Shown here: piece by piece, positions 1-7,710 of the stretch
Numbering within the stretch: position 1 is the stretch's first letter
Layout of the letters: every line of letters begins with the position of its first letter
From: Clostridiaceae bacterium
GTDB taxonomy: Bacteria > Bacillota > Clostridia > Saccharofermentanales > UBA5734
Direction: 5' to 3'
Assembly: GCA_012729935.1 (NCBI GenBank)
Contig: JAAYBY010000023.1
Coordinates: 1 to 11,345 of the forward strand
Length of the DNA stretch: 11,345 nucleotides
Notes under the pieces: generated by a model
Told to the model about the DNA's origin: nothing
The model's database searches: none
Seen by the model: only the letters and a program-made list of their open reading frames with translations
Program-made: the position numbers and the translations under genes

Positions 1-726
1 AACCGCTCAGATTTTTTACTGCTGCCCGGTGTGGAACTGGATGTATTTGTCAGCGCTGCCGAGGCCTACTGCCATCATGTGGTCGGATTGGGGATACCGG
101 GAAAAAACAGGTTTAAACAGGGTGAGAAAATTGTTTATTCAGATCAGGCAACGATCGCGGATCTGGTTCAGTTGTTACGGGAAAATGGTAATATATGCAT
201 TTATGCCCACCCGAACTGGTCTCATGCGTTTCCGGAATCACTGTTGGATATCCCCGGCCTCTGTGCTGTTGAAATATACAACAATACGTGTGAGGTCGGC
301 CATTGTGCCGGGTTTTCTGAAGCCTGGGTAGATCGTCTGCTATATGGACAGAAGCGGATCTTCAGTGTTGCCAGCGATGATACCCACAAGACAACACGCG
401 ATGCAGGCGGCGGATTTATTTCAGTTAAAGCAAAGTCTTTCACTCAGGAAGCGATCATCGAAAGCCTGTTGAGCGGCAGTTTTTTTGCGTCAGAAGGGCC
501 GCTTATTGAGTCTTTTTACATTGAAGACCAAAAAGCCTATCTGACATGCTCTCCGTGTAAGCGTGTGGGATTTCTCAATGACCGGAGGCCGCGCAGCGCA
601 GTAAACGATCCGACCGGCTCGCTGACTGAAGCGTCGATTGCTCTGGAAGGCAGCGAACGCTATGTCCGTGCGGTTTGTATCGATCAATTGGGACGAAAAG
701 CCTGGTCGCAGCCTATCTGGCTGTGA
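1..726 (+). CDS. PHP-domain metallohydrolase, CehA/McbA-like (5' partial)
   Basis: The reading frame is open from base 1, so the N-terminus lies outside the window; 241 residues are visible. The PHP fold is indicated by metal-ligand-like motifs: PGVELD (residues 9-14), CHHVVG (24-29), YAHPNW (69-73) and SDDTH (125-129). This spacing is typical of the C-terminal half of PHP phosphoesterases. A segment starting FFASEGPLIE (about 161-170) opens a small beta-rich tail ending RKAWSQPIW, as seen in CehA/McbA-type PHP proteins. The family hydrolyses phosphoester or other ester bonds with a bi- or trinuclear metal site; the substrate cannot be told. The gene lies 33 bases upstream of tldD on the same strand, so cotranscription is likely. 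A GTG at 31 is not the start, because the conserved LLLPGVE motif spans it. Confidence 0.85.
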   Translation, partial: NRSDFLLLPGVELDVFVSAAEAYCHHVVGLGIPGKNRFKQGEKIVYSDQATIADLVQLLRENGNICIYAHPNWSHAFPESLLDIPGLCAVEIYNNTCEVGHCAGFSEAWVDRLLYGQKRIFSVASDDTHKTTRDAGGGFISVKAKSFTQEAIIESLLSGSFFASEGPLIESFYIEDQKAYLTCSPCKRVGFLNDRRPRSAVNDPTGSLTEASIALEGSERYVRAVCIDQLGRKAWSQPIWL

Positions 727-759
727 TACAACCGACATAGTCCGTCAATCAGGAGGTAT

Positions 760-2100
760 ATGAGGATTCGGTTTCCAAAAGGATTTTACAGCGATATCCG
801 AATTGAGGATACAAAGCAGACTGATATTGCCCTGGAAAACGGTGATGTCCGGCAAAACCGGGTGCGCAGCAGCTGTGGTGCCCTGATCCGACTGTATGAC
901 GGCAGCCGCTGGTACTATCAGGCAACAACACAATTGGAGATGATTCAGACAGAGTTGGATCAGTTGGCTCAGATGGCGAAAAGACCCGTTAATATACACT
1001 CTGATTCAGTTGTGAAGGTGCTTGAATCAAACAAGGAAAAACGGATGCGCTATCAGGATCAATCCGTTCAGAACATCGACCGCAGCGAAAAGCTGGCTTT
1101 GCTGAAAGATTATGACCGGTTATGCCGGGCATATCCGGAAATCAGCATGTATAAAAGTTATTACACGGATAACGTCACGATCAAGACATTCTTGTCCAGC
1201 AAAGGTGCGGACTTGCAGTTTGATACCCAGTCAGCAGCCGTTGCAATCCGTTACAATCTGACTGTAAACGGCAAGCTGGGGCGCGGTGGGAAAGAAGCTG
1301 TCAAAACATCTTTTCCCGGACTCGCAGGACAAGAACAGACCATACGCGCAGAAATCGAAAAAGATATAACCTTTGTTCGCGATGCTGTGCCGGTTGAACC
1401 AGGCGTCTACACCTGTGTGCTCGCTCCTGTCGTCACGGGTGTTTTCGCCCATGAAAGCTTTGGTCACAAAAGCGAAGCTGACTTTATGATCGGCGATGAA
1501 ACCATGATGAACGCCTGGGCTATCGGTTCTGTAGTCGGTTCTGAAAATCTGAACATCATGGAGCGCGGTGACTGTGAGGGAAACGGTTATGTCCCGTTTG
1601 ACGATGAAGGAACGCGCGCACGTCTCAACTATATCATTCAAAATGGACGCTTGAGCGGCAGACTGCACAGCTCCGTAACGGCGGCATCTCTTCATGAAAA
1701 TTTGACTGGAAATGCCCGCGCAGTCAATTTCGAATTTGAGCCGATCGTCCGGATGACCAACACTTATATTGGTGGCGGCACGTTGACATTCGATGAGCTG
1801 ATCAGGCCTGTCCGGAATGGCCTTTTCATCGAGGATCTGCACCATGGATCCGGCATGACCACCTTTACGATTGCTCCGCACCGAGCCTATCGGATCCGTG
1901 ATGGCGCAATCGCTGAACCGGTTCAGATCAGCGTCATATCGGGAAATGTGATGGAGACGCTCCACCACATCGACGGCTTCTCAAGAGATGTTGAATTCTT
2001 TTCGTTCGCAATGGGTGGATGCGGAAAAATGGAACAGTTCCCGCTGCGGGTTGCCTTTGGCGGCCCGTACATACGTGTTAACGGAATTGTCGCCCAATAA
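760..2100 (+). CDS. tldD: TldD-family metalloprotease, catalytic subunit
   Basis: This 446-residue protein is the zinc-bearing subunit of the TldD/TldE protease. The catalytic helix motif is AHESFGHKSEADF, with H231, E232 and H236 forming HExxxH. The third zinc ligand of the family, a C-terminal cysteine, is present as C421 in MGGCGKMEQFP. The tail FGGPYIRV is also family-typical. TldD/E heterodimers cut unfolded peptides in a tunnel-like active site; in Escherichia coli they process microcin B17 and the antitoxin CcdA. The start is an ATG preceded by AGGAGG at 751-756. The protein is somewhat shorter than E. coli TldD (about 480). Its partner follows 16 bases downstream, so the pair is almost certainly one operon. 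The substrate here is unknown: no precursor peptide or antitoxin gene is visible nearby. Confidence 0.93.
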   Translation: MRIRFPKGFYSDIRIEDTKQTDIALENGDVRQNRVRSSCGALIRLYDGSRWYYQATTQLEMIQTELDQLAQMAKRPVNIHSDSVVKVLESNKEKRMRYQDQSVQNIDRSEKLALLKDYDRLCRAYPEISMYKSYYTDNVTIKTFLSSKGADLQFDTQSAAVAIRYNLTVNGKLGRGGKEAVKTSFPGLAGQEQTIRAEIEKDITFVRDAVPVEPGVYTCVLAPVVTGVFAHESFGHKSEADFMIGDETMMNAWAIGSVVGSENLNIMERGDCEGNGYVPFDDEGTRARLNYIIQNGRLSGRLHSSVTAASLHENLTGNARAVNFEFEPIVRMTNTYIGGGTLTFDELIRPVRNGLFIEDLHHGSGMTTFTIAPHRAYRIRDGAIAEPVQISVISGNVMETLHHIDGFSRDVEFFSFAMGGCGKMEQFPLRVAFGGPYIRVNGIVAQ

Positions 2101-2116
2101 CGATGGAGGCTGCCAT

Positions 2117-3346
2117 ATGATTCAAGAAAAATATCAGGTCAATGTTCAGGAAGTATCATTCAATGTGACGCAAAACCGTGTGGATTCCATTCGAAAAAAG
2201 AACATCACACGGACAGGATACCGTATCTATGATCAGGGTTGTATGGGCGTATTCGGTGAGTTAGGCGACTCCGGACTCGATCCATGGGCTGAAGCGAAAG
2301 CCAAACTGGCTGATCAGATTGCCTACCCTTTTTCACCTGTTGAAAACAGACAGGAATCAAGAGAAGTTCCATCAGACCTTGATGCCGACAGCATACTTCT
2401 TTCTCTGGAACAGATACTGGAAAAAGCCCGCAAGCGTCATCCGGAATTTCTGATCAGCAACAAAGTCAATATTCTGGAAAAAAACGTGTCCCTTGAAAAT
2501 GATTGTCAGACCCGTTTGTCTTTTAAGGATCGCTCACTCCAGGTTGGCCTGCTGCTGAAACATCGCGATTCCGTCAATATCATGGATAGTTTTTTGGATT
2601 ACCAGTCACGGCATTGGGATCCTGATTTTTTCCTGAATGAGCTTAGTCGGATGGTTGCAGCTTACAACAACCTCTGTCCGCTGCCGGATGAGCCGCTGTA
2701 TGTTGTCACATCGGCCGATTTACTGACCGGCAAACTGGTTAGCGAATTGAATGGAGAAAAGGTAGGTTATAAAAACTCGCTTCTGATGAACGATTTCGGC
2801 AGACAGGCTTTTCATGAACAATTCTGTTTTTATCTGGACTGGGATCCAAACCTGCATTATCACAATTCGTATTTTGATGCAGAAGGCACGATTATTGAAT
2901 CCGGACGCGTCAATCTGATTGAAAACGGCGTCGTCAGGAAAGCTTATACCGACAAGCGGACGGCTGACCGGTTTCATTTACCGCTGACTGGCTCTGCGGC
3001 ATGTGCTTATGATGGGGTCCCGTCGCTCGGTGCTTTCAATTTCAGTATCGAACGCAGTGGACAAACACTCAAATCTTTACTCAACGGCCGAAAAGGATTG
3101 ATCGTTGTGATGGCATCGGGTGGCGACTACACGGATGAAGGCCGTTTTGCATCGCCGGTGCAGCTCGCGCTGCTTACAGATGGTGACCGGATCATCGGCC
3201 GTTTTCCAGAATGCTCCATATCTGGACATTTGTACGATATTTTCGGAAAAGACTACATCGGTTACTCGCAAGATAAATTCTTGTTCAACCAGCACGCACT
3301 GGTCGTGAAGATGAAGATTGAAGCCGGCCGTTCTGCTGCAACCTGA
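2117..3346 (+). CDS. TldE/PmbA-family protease subunit
   Basis: A 409-residue protein of the PmbA/TldD superfamily. It lacks HExxxH, as expected for the non-catalytic TldE/PmbA partner. C-terminal family features are clear: a GDYTDEGRFASPVQLALLTDG segment (about 336-356) followed by GRFPECSISGHLYDIF (361-376), equivalent to the usual 'G-E-i-s-G' region. The start at 2117 is chosen because GGAGG at 2105-2109 sits 7 bases upstream. The frame stays open back to 1988 inside tldD, but that would overlap tldD and lacks a ribosome site. In the family this subunit completes the heterodimer and helps form the substrate channel. At 409 residues it is shorter than E. coli PmbA (about 450). Placement directly after tldD supports the assignment. 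Confidence 0.9.
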   Translation: MIQEKYQVNVQEVSFNVTQNRVDSIRKKNITRTGYRIYDQGCMGVFGELGDSGLDPWAEAKAKLADQIAYPFSPVENRQESREVPSDLDADSILLSLEQILEKARKRHPEFLISNKVNILEKNVSLENDCQTRLSFKDRSLQVGLLLKHRDSVNIMDSFLDYQSRHWDPDFFLNELSRMVAAYNNLCPLPDEPLYVVTSADLLTGKLVSELNGEKVGYKNSLLMNDFGRQAFHEQFCFYLDWDPNLHYHNSYFDAEGTIIESGRVNLIENGVVRKAYTDKRTADRFHLPLTGSAACAYDGVPSLGAFNFSIERSGQTLKSLLNGRKGLIVVMASGGDYTDEGRFASPVQLALLTDGDRIIGRFPECSISGHLYDIFGKDYIGYSQDKFLFNQHALVVKMKIEAGRSAAT

Positions 3347-3432
3347 GCGTATCGTAATAACAGGCTGGGTTAAAAGAGTAAAGAGATCAGATTGGCATGT
3401 GTCAACAGCCATGAACCGACACGGGAGGAACG

Positions 3433-4530
3433 ATGACAGAGAGAGCGCGGTTTTTAGCCGTTCTGGACGGAAAAAAGCCAGATAAGCCACCCTGGTACGC
3501 TGACTTATCCTACTATTATTTCGCTCTTCAGAAGGATGGCAAACTTGATGAATGCTATGAAGGCGATGCGGGCTACCTCCGTTTTCACCAGGATAAAGGT
3601 GTCGGGATCTATTTTTACGCGCCGAATATGTGGGATTTATCTTACTCAGGCGGTGTTCATTACAGGGAACAGATAACAGGTGATCTGAAAAACTGCTCAT
3701 ATGTAACACCAGCTGGTACGCTCAACAGCATTCAGAAATATAGTCATGAAACCTATTCATGGGCGTATTTAACCCATTTCGTCAATAACTTCAACGATTT
3801 GAAGATCATGTTGTATGTTTTGCAAAACACGGTTTATCACGAGCAGTACCTAGCCTTTGACCGCATTGACACACTTTGGGGTGAAAGCGGTATTCCTGCT
3901 GCGATCCCGCCTGTGTCAGTGGCTCCTTTGCAAAAGCTGCTATCCAGATGGGCCGGCATTGAAACGACAGTCAACCTGTACATGGAAGACAGTGATAGTT
4001 TTTGTGATATTCTGGCTGAAATGGAAAAAACAGAAGACAAACCATTTGACATCATTTGCCGTTCGAATGCCAGGTATGTTGAATTCGCCGAAAACTTATC
4101 CAGTGAAATAACAGGCCGAACGTTTTTTGAGCAATTTAACGCACCGTACTATGCTCAACGAACCGCAGAACTTCATCGGTCAGGAAAAACGGTGGGAATC
4201 CATATCGATGGTACATTGAAACCGTGTTTGTCATTGCTGGCCGGCTGCGGTTTTGATGTAGCTGAGGCTGTGACACCAGCACCTGTCGGTGATGTTGAGA
4301 TTGAAGACCTGCGCCTGACTGCAGGAGAGCTGATTCTGATCGGCGGTATTCCGGGCGCATTGTTTTCCAACGTTTATTCAAATGCCTTGTTTGATGACCA
4401 TGTCGCACGGCTGATCAAGGCCTGCAAAGCGGACAGCCGACTCATGATCGGTGTCGCAGACCAGGTTCCTCCGGATGCTGTGCCTGGTCGAATTGAACGC
4501 GTACGAAAATTGATCGACCAGCTGTCTTGA
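3433..4530 (+). CDS. Uroporphyrinogen decarboxylase-superfamily protein (not HemE)
   Basis: A 365-residue protein with the UROD-fold layout: N-terminal RFLAVLDGKKPDKPPWY (6-22, the usual 'R-x-x-x-l-x-G-k-x-P-D-r-x-P' opening), a central EQFNAPYYAQ (233-242), GIHIDGTLKPCLSLLAG (255-271) and LIGGIPGALF (302-311). It lacks the HemE N-terminal arginine signature, so haem synthesis is unlikely. The superfamily also contains MtaA/MtbA-like methyltransferases that move methyl groups between corrinoid proteins and thiols; those use an H-x-C zinc motif. Here the equivalent is H257-I-D259, so zinc-thiol chemistry is doubtful. No corrinoid protein gene is nearby. The start is supported by GGGAGG at 3423-3428. 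It lies 86 bases after tldE; joint transcription is possible but unproven. Function unknown; the family is confident. Confidence 0.8.
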   Translation: MTERARFLAVLDGKKPDKPPWYADLSYYYFALQKDGKLDECYEGDAGYLRFHQDKGVGIYFYAPNMWDLSYSGGVHYREQITGDLKNCSYVTPAGTLNSIQKYSHETYSWAYLTHFVNNFNDLKIMLYVLQNTVYHEQYLAFDRIDTLWGESGIPAAIPPVSVAPLQKLLSRWAGIETTVNLYMEDSDSFCDILAEMEKTEDKPFDIICRSNARYVEFAENLSSEITGRTFFEQFNAPYYAQRTAELHRSGKTVGIHIDGTLKPCLSLLAGCGFDVAEAVTPAPVGDVEIEDLRLTAGELILIGGIPGALFSNVYSNALFDDHVARLIKACKADSRLMIGVADQVPPDAVPGRIERVRKLIDQLS

Positions 4531-4555
4531 CTCGATGACTTATTTTACCGATACT
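4527..4555 (+). promoter_or_regulatory. Sigma-A-type promoter for the small lipoprotein gene
   Basis: TTGACT (4527-4532) and GATACT (4550-4555) are separated by exactly 17 bases. The -35 box matches the consensus at five of six positions and the -10 at four of six. It overlaps the stop codon of the UROD-like gene and would start transcription around 4562, just upstream of the ribosome site at 4575-4582. Confidence 0.5.
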
Positions 4556-4574
4556 GAAAACAGATGCTATCTGG

Positions 4575-4582
4575 AAAGGGGG
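4575..4582 (+). promoter_or_regulatory. Ribosome binding site deciding the start at 4590
   Basis: AAAGGGGG lies 7 bases before the ATG at 4590 but only 1 base before the ATG at 4584. The second ATG is therefore the likelier start. Confidence 0.65.
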
Positions 4583-4589
4583 AATGACG

Positions 4590-4883
4590 ATGAAACGGAA
4601 AACGTTCATCCTGATCGCTTTAATGGTCATCATGCTTCTTATGTTGTCAGCCTGTGCGCCAGGTGATGGTAAGGCAACGGCCAATCATCCGGCAGGCTTT
4701 TTCTGGGGGATCTGGCATGGCTGGATTGCGCCTGTCACCCTGATCATCGGGCTGTTTAACAAATCAATCAGAATTTATGAGGTTTTTAATACAGGCTGGT
4801 GGTATGATTTCGGCTACTATATGGCGATTATCAGCGGGTTTGGCGGTCTGTCACTGATTCGGAAAAAGAAAAAAGGTTCTTAA
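4590..4883 (+). CDS. Small lipoprotein-like membrane protein, conserved hypothetical
   Basis: A 97-residue protein beginning MKRK, followed by a hydrophobic run and the lipobox LSAC with C22, a typical signal-peptidase II site. The mature part has FFWGIWHGWIAPVTLIIGLF (37-56), then IRIYEVFNTGWWYDFGYY (60-77), a second hydrophobic stretch to about residue 90, and an RKKKK tail. The W-H-G-x-I-x-P / I-Y-x-x-x-N-x-G-x-x-Y-D-x-G pattern matches, from memory, a small uncharacterised family found in several bacterial phyla; I know no function for it. The 4590 start is preferred over 4584 because of ribosome-site spacing. It has its own promoter candidate at 4527-4555 and is followed by the hairpin at 4961-4997. 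It probably stands as a single-gene unit. Confidence 0.8.
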   Translation: MKRKTFILIALMVIMLLMLSACAPGDGKATANHPAGFFWGIWHGWIAPVTLIIGLFNKSIRIYEVFNTGWWYDFGYYMAIISGFGGLSLIRKKKKGS

Positions 4884-4897
4884 AAAAACAGCCAAGT

Positions 4898-4922
4898 TAA
4901 CTGAGTCACACTAACTGAATCA
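4898..4922. repeat. Short imperfect direct repeat
   Basis: TAACTGAGTCA (4898-4908) and TAACTGAATCA (4912-4922) are two 11-base copies differing at one position, with a 14-base period. They lie in the 150-base gap between the small lipoprotein gene and the permease. This may be chance; no function can be assigned. Confidence 0.4.
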
Positions 4923-4960
4923 AATGAATTGGTTTAAGTGAGCAATATCCTGTTTTGATA

Positions 4961-4997
4961 TGGAAGAACCCGCTTTTTCACAAAGCGGGTTCTTCCA
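4961..4997. terminator. Convergent hairpin, probable bidirectional terminator
   Basis: A perfect 16-bp inverted repeat: bases 4961-4976 pair with 4982-4997 around a 5-base loop (TTCAC). It sits between the 3' ends of two converging genes, the small lipoprotein gene (+) and the permease (-). Neither side carries a strong T-run, so termination is inferred from the stem and its position. Confidence 0.65.
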
Positions 4998-5033
4998 CGT
5001 GGTTATTCTGCATCGTGATACGGATGTTTGTGA

Positions 5034-6389
5034 TTATAGGATAAACTTGATAATGAAAAGTGCGGCGATGATTGCAGTGATGATGCTTAGATCTTTAACT
5101 TTACCGGTGCAAAGCTTAATGAGAACATAGGAGATAATCCCAATACCAATGCCGGTTGCGATTGAATAGGTGAGCGGCATCATGATCACTGTCAGGAAAG
5201 CCGGAACGGCCTCCGTCATATCCGAAAAATCAAGTTCCTTGATACCGGACATCATCAGGACACCAACGATGATCAGAGCCGGTGCTGTTGCGGCTGATGG
5301 AACGATCATGGCCAGTGGTGCCAGAATGATCGCCACAATGAAAAGCAGGCCGGTTGTGACCGATGTCAGGCCGGTTTTGCCGCCCTCTGAGATACCTGAA
5401 CCGGATTCAACATAGGTTGTTACGGTTGATGTACCCATGCAAGCGCCCGCGACTGTTGCGACTGCATCGCACATCAGAGCCTGGCGCATCCGCGGCAGAT
5501 TGCCATTCTCATCCAGCATTTTGGCTTGTTTGGCTGTTCCGACCAGTGTACCGATCGTGTCAAACATATCCACCATGGTGAAGGAGATAACAACGGTTAG
5601 AATACTGAGGACACCTGCGAAAAAGCCGCCGGTATCACCAAGCAGCGCACCAAAATCGAGTTTGAACAAACTGAGATTCGTCCAGCTTGAGAAATTTTCT
5701 GCCAGATGTGCTGTGGTGATGGATTCCGGCAGTTGTGTGACACCCATGGGGATACCGATCAGGGTGCAGACAATGATGCCGATCAGAATGGAACCTTTGA
5801 TTTTGAAGTGATAGAGAATAGCAATCAGCACCACGCCGATGAGTGCCAGCAGCGGTGCGAATGGGAATGCGTCCTGCTTAAGAGAGAAACTGGCGAAGTT
5901 GACCAGCGTCGCATCGTCGTTCACAATCAGGCCGGCTCCCTGTAGACCAACAAAGGCGATAAAGAGACCAATACCAGCTGAAATGGCAATTTTTAAATTC
6001 TGAGGTATAGCCTTAACAATTGATTCGCGCAGGCCGATCAAGGTAATCAGTATGAAGATAATACCAGAGACGAGAACGGCGGCCAATGCACCATTGTATC
6101 CGTAAACAGTAGCGACGGAAAATGCAAAAAATGCGTTTAGTCCCATGCCGGGCGCCTGAGCGAAAGGCAGTCGCGCATACAGCCCCATCATGAGTGTACC
6201 GACAGCAGCAGACAGACAGGTCGCGATAAAAATCGGACCCCAATATGCATCTGGATCACTTGTTGTTGCGCTCAGAATATTTGGATTTACAACGATAATG
6301 TAAGCCATTGTGAAGAACGTTGTAAAACCGGCGATAATTTCAGTCCTAATCGAAGACTTTGCCGCTTGAATGCCAAAAAACTTATCCAT
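5034..6389 (-). CDS. NCS2-family guanine/hypoxanthine permease (AzgA/PbuG-like)
   Basis: A 451-residue, highly hydrophobic protein with many membrane spans. It imports purine bases, probably guanine/hypoxanthine or adenine, by cation symport across the cytoplasmic membrane. Family signatures are TMAYIIVVNP (27-36), FAQAPGMGLNAFFAF (76-90, the substrate-site helix of AzgA-type carriers), and further on GTSTVTTYVESGSGISEGGKTGLT. Length fits the family (430-490). The start is the ATG at 6389, preceded by AAGGGGG at 6394-6400; the open frame back to 6431 adds residues unlike the family and has no ribosome site. The upstream terminator at 6566-6592 and a -10 box at 6438-6443 make it a separate unit from the lipid kinase. 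No purine riboswitch is recognisable in the leader. The exact substrate is not fixed by sequence. Confidence 0.93.
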   Translation of the reverse strand: MDKFFGIQAAKSSIRTEIIAGFTTFFTMAYIIVVNPNILSATTSDPDAYWGPIFIATCLSAAVGTLMMGLYARLPFAQAPGMGLNAFFAFSVATVYGYNGALAAVLVSGIIFILITLIGLRESIVKAIPQNLKIAISAGIGLFIAFVGLQGAGLIVNDDATLVNFASFSLKQDAFPFAPLLALIGVVLIAILYHFKIKGSILIGIIVCTLIGIPMGVTQLPESITTAHLAENFSSWTNLSLFKLDFGALLGDTGGFFAGVLSILTVVISFTMVDMFDTIGTLVGTAKQAKMLDENGNLPRMRQALMCDAVATVAGACMGTSTVTTYVESGSGISEGGKTGLTSVTTGLLFIVAIILAPLAMIVPSAATAPALIIVGVLMMSGIKELDFSDMTEAVPAFLTVIMMPLTYSIATGIGIGIISYVLIKLCTGKVKDLSIITAIIAALFIIKFIL

Positions 6390-6393
6390 AGAA

Positions 6394-6400
6394 CCCCCTT
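6394..6400 (-). promoter_or_regulatory. Ribosome binding site deciding the permease start
   Basis: On the - strand AAGGGGG stands 4 bases before the ATG at 6389, whose product begins MDKFFGI. It supports this start over the longer frame from 6431. Confidence 0.65.
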
Positions 6401-6437
6401 GTTTGTAAATTTGATTCGAGCAGAACCACACGAAAGC

Positions 6438-6443
6438 ATTATA
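6438..6443 (-). promoter_or_regulatory. -10 box candidate for the permease
   Basis: A perfect TATAAT on the - strand, about 50 bases before the permease ATG. The matching -35 region is poor (TTTATT at 17-base spacing). A second TATAAT lies at 6450-6455, also without a good -35. The predicted leader is only about 40 bases. Confidence 0.4.
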
Positions 6444-6565
6444 ACCGAAATTATATGATCAATAAATACAAGCGGCCACATTTTATCTTGATTCAGCGCG
6501 ACTTTGCCATAGTGCATAATGAAATGAACATTTCGCTGTTCAGTTCTATGAGGGTGATGAACGAT

Positions 6566-6592
6566 AAAAAAATCAGGGCTGATGCCCCGATT
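6566..6592 (-). terminator. Intrinsic terminator of the lipid kinase gene
   Basis: Read on the - strand, AATCGGGGC pairs with GCCCTGATT (9 bp, one G-T) around a 4-base loop and is followed directly by a run of seven T. It begins 12 bases after the lipid kinase stop, a textbook rho-independent terminator. It separates the kinase from the permease. Confidence 0.85.
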
Positions 6593-6603
6593 AATTAATT
6601 TAG

Positions 6604-7527
6604 TTAATTTTTCGATTTTGTTGTCAATTCAGAGGGGTTAGGTGCGAGAAAAGTGACGGCGTTTTTACAGACATCAATTTGAACGTGTTTTTTCTCACCA
6701 CCGAACTCGCCATCCAGATTCCAGGCGATCGGCTCTGTTGAATCAAACGTGATCGACGATGTTTTGAAACGATAAAAAAAGTCAGACGAGAAATCGAGTT
6801 TCATCAGATAACCAATAATCTGTTGGAGTTCGATTAGATTTTTGGGCATACGAATCAGGAGAACTTCATACAATCCGTCATCGAGCTGGACATTGCGTCC
6901 GCCGAATCCTTTAATGCCGGCAACTGAATCTGAGTTGGTGATCATGCCATAGATAAAGTCATCCTCGATTGTCATACCATCATACGAGATGGTGAAATGA
7001 TACGCTTTTAGTGTGTTGAGGTGCCTTGTCCCCTCTAGAAAATAAGCGAGTCTGCCGAGAATGTTCTTATTGATCTGAGCTGTTTCGTATGAAGTCAACG
7101 CGAAAGCACCAAAAGCGGCGCAATAAACAAAAAACACATCATTGAAACGCGCAATATCGCAATTGAGTTCAACGCCACTCAGCATTTTTTCAACATTGCA
7201 CAGAACATTGTTGTCTGTATAAAGATTGGCAGCAAAATCATTGGTCGACCCTGCGGGAATATAACCAATACAGGGGCGTTTTGTCTCAATGCGCATCAAC
7301 CCGTTTATGACTTCGTTTAACGTTCCGTCGCCGCCGGAGCATAAGAGAAAATCAAAGTCAGATCCGCGCTCAAATGCGATTTGTGTTGCGTCCTGAGGTC
7401 TTTGCGTAACCGCGACCGTCACATCATATTGAGCCGCATTGAACAGGTCGATGATCGAAAGAATGTGGTTCTTGATCTGGGCTTTGCCTGCTTTTGCATT
7501 AACAATAAACAACATTTTCTGCCGCAT
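6604..7527 (-). CDS. Diacylglycerol kinase-family lipid kinase (YegS/DgkB-like)
   Basis: A 307-residue cytoplasmic kinase that phosphorylates a lipid alcohol, probably diacylglycerol, with ATP, feeding phosphatidate back into phospholipid synthesis. The DAGK catalytic domain is clear: FIVNAKAGKA (7-16), SGGDGTLNEVINGL (64-77, the nucleotide-binding loop) and GYIPAGSTNDFA (88-99). The C-terminal beta-sandwich contains GIKGFGGRNVQLDDGLYEVLLI, including the DDGLYEV pattern common to the family. Length is normal (about 300). The ATG at 7527 is preceded by TGAGGT on the - strand. An extended -10 promoter at 7574-7582 and a terminator at 6566-6592 make it monocistronic. The preferred lipid (diacylglycerol, sphingosine-like or undecaprenol-related) cannot be read from sequence. 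Confidence 0.92.
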   Translation of the reverse strand: MRQKMLFIVNAKAGKAQIKNHILSIIDLFNAAQYDVTVAVTQRPQDATQIAFERGSDFDFLLCSGGDGTLNEVINGLMRIETKRPCIGYIPAGSTNDFAANLYTDNNVLCNVEKMLSGVELNCDIARFNDVFFVYCAAFGAFALTSYETAQINKNILGRLAYFLEGTRHLNTLKAYHFTISYDGMTIEDDFIYGMITNSDSVAGIKGFGGRNVQLDDGLYEVLLIRMPKNLIELQQIIGYLMKLDFSSDFFYRFKTSSITFDSTEPIAWNLDGEFGGEKKHVQIDVCKNAVTFLAPNPSELTTKSKN

Positions 7528-7573
7528 GCTGCAACTACCTCACGCTGTGGTTATCATTTATGAGAATAGTCAT

Positions 7574-7582
7574 ATTATATCA
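7574..7582 (-). promoter_or_regulatory. Extended -10 promoter for the lipid kinase
   Basis: On the - strand TGATATAAT gives a perfect TATAAT with the TGn extension. No good -35 is seen, which an extended -10 can tolerate. Transcription would start near 7567, about 40 bases before the ATG. Confidence 0.5.
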
Positions 7583-7710
7583 TGAAATCATTAATTCCTC
7601 ATCCTGAAATATACAAGAAGCAGGAAGTGGAAACAAAACCGGAAAGTGGTGCTGCTTACTTTTCATAAAGATTTTTCTCAAGCGCTTTTTACATGACTTT
7701 GCCGGGCAAT

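Noticed and set aside
1231..1968. Long open frame of 245 codons on the - strand
   Set aside because: It lies wholly antisense to tldD, resembles no family I know, and has no recognisable ribosome site; it is a shadow of the coding strand.
760..3346. RiPP biosynthesis cluster around TldD/TldE
   Set aside because: No precursor peptide, cyclase, radical-SAM enzyme or exporter can be seen in the window; TldD/E alone is not enough.
3077..3709. Open frame of 210 codons on the - strand spanning the tldE/UROD-like junction
   Set aside because: It covers the ends of two well-supported + strand genes, and the translation has no coherent hydrophobic core or motif.
3433..4530. HemE (true uroporphyrinogen decarboxylase)
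   Set aside because: The N-terminal arginine-rich HemE signature is missing and no other haem gene is nearby.
6390..6565. Possible purine riboswitch upstream of the purine permease
   Set aside because: I looked for the conserved aptamer loops and flanking stem and did not find them; the predicted leader is also only about 40 bases.
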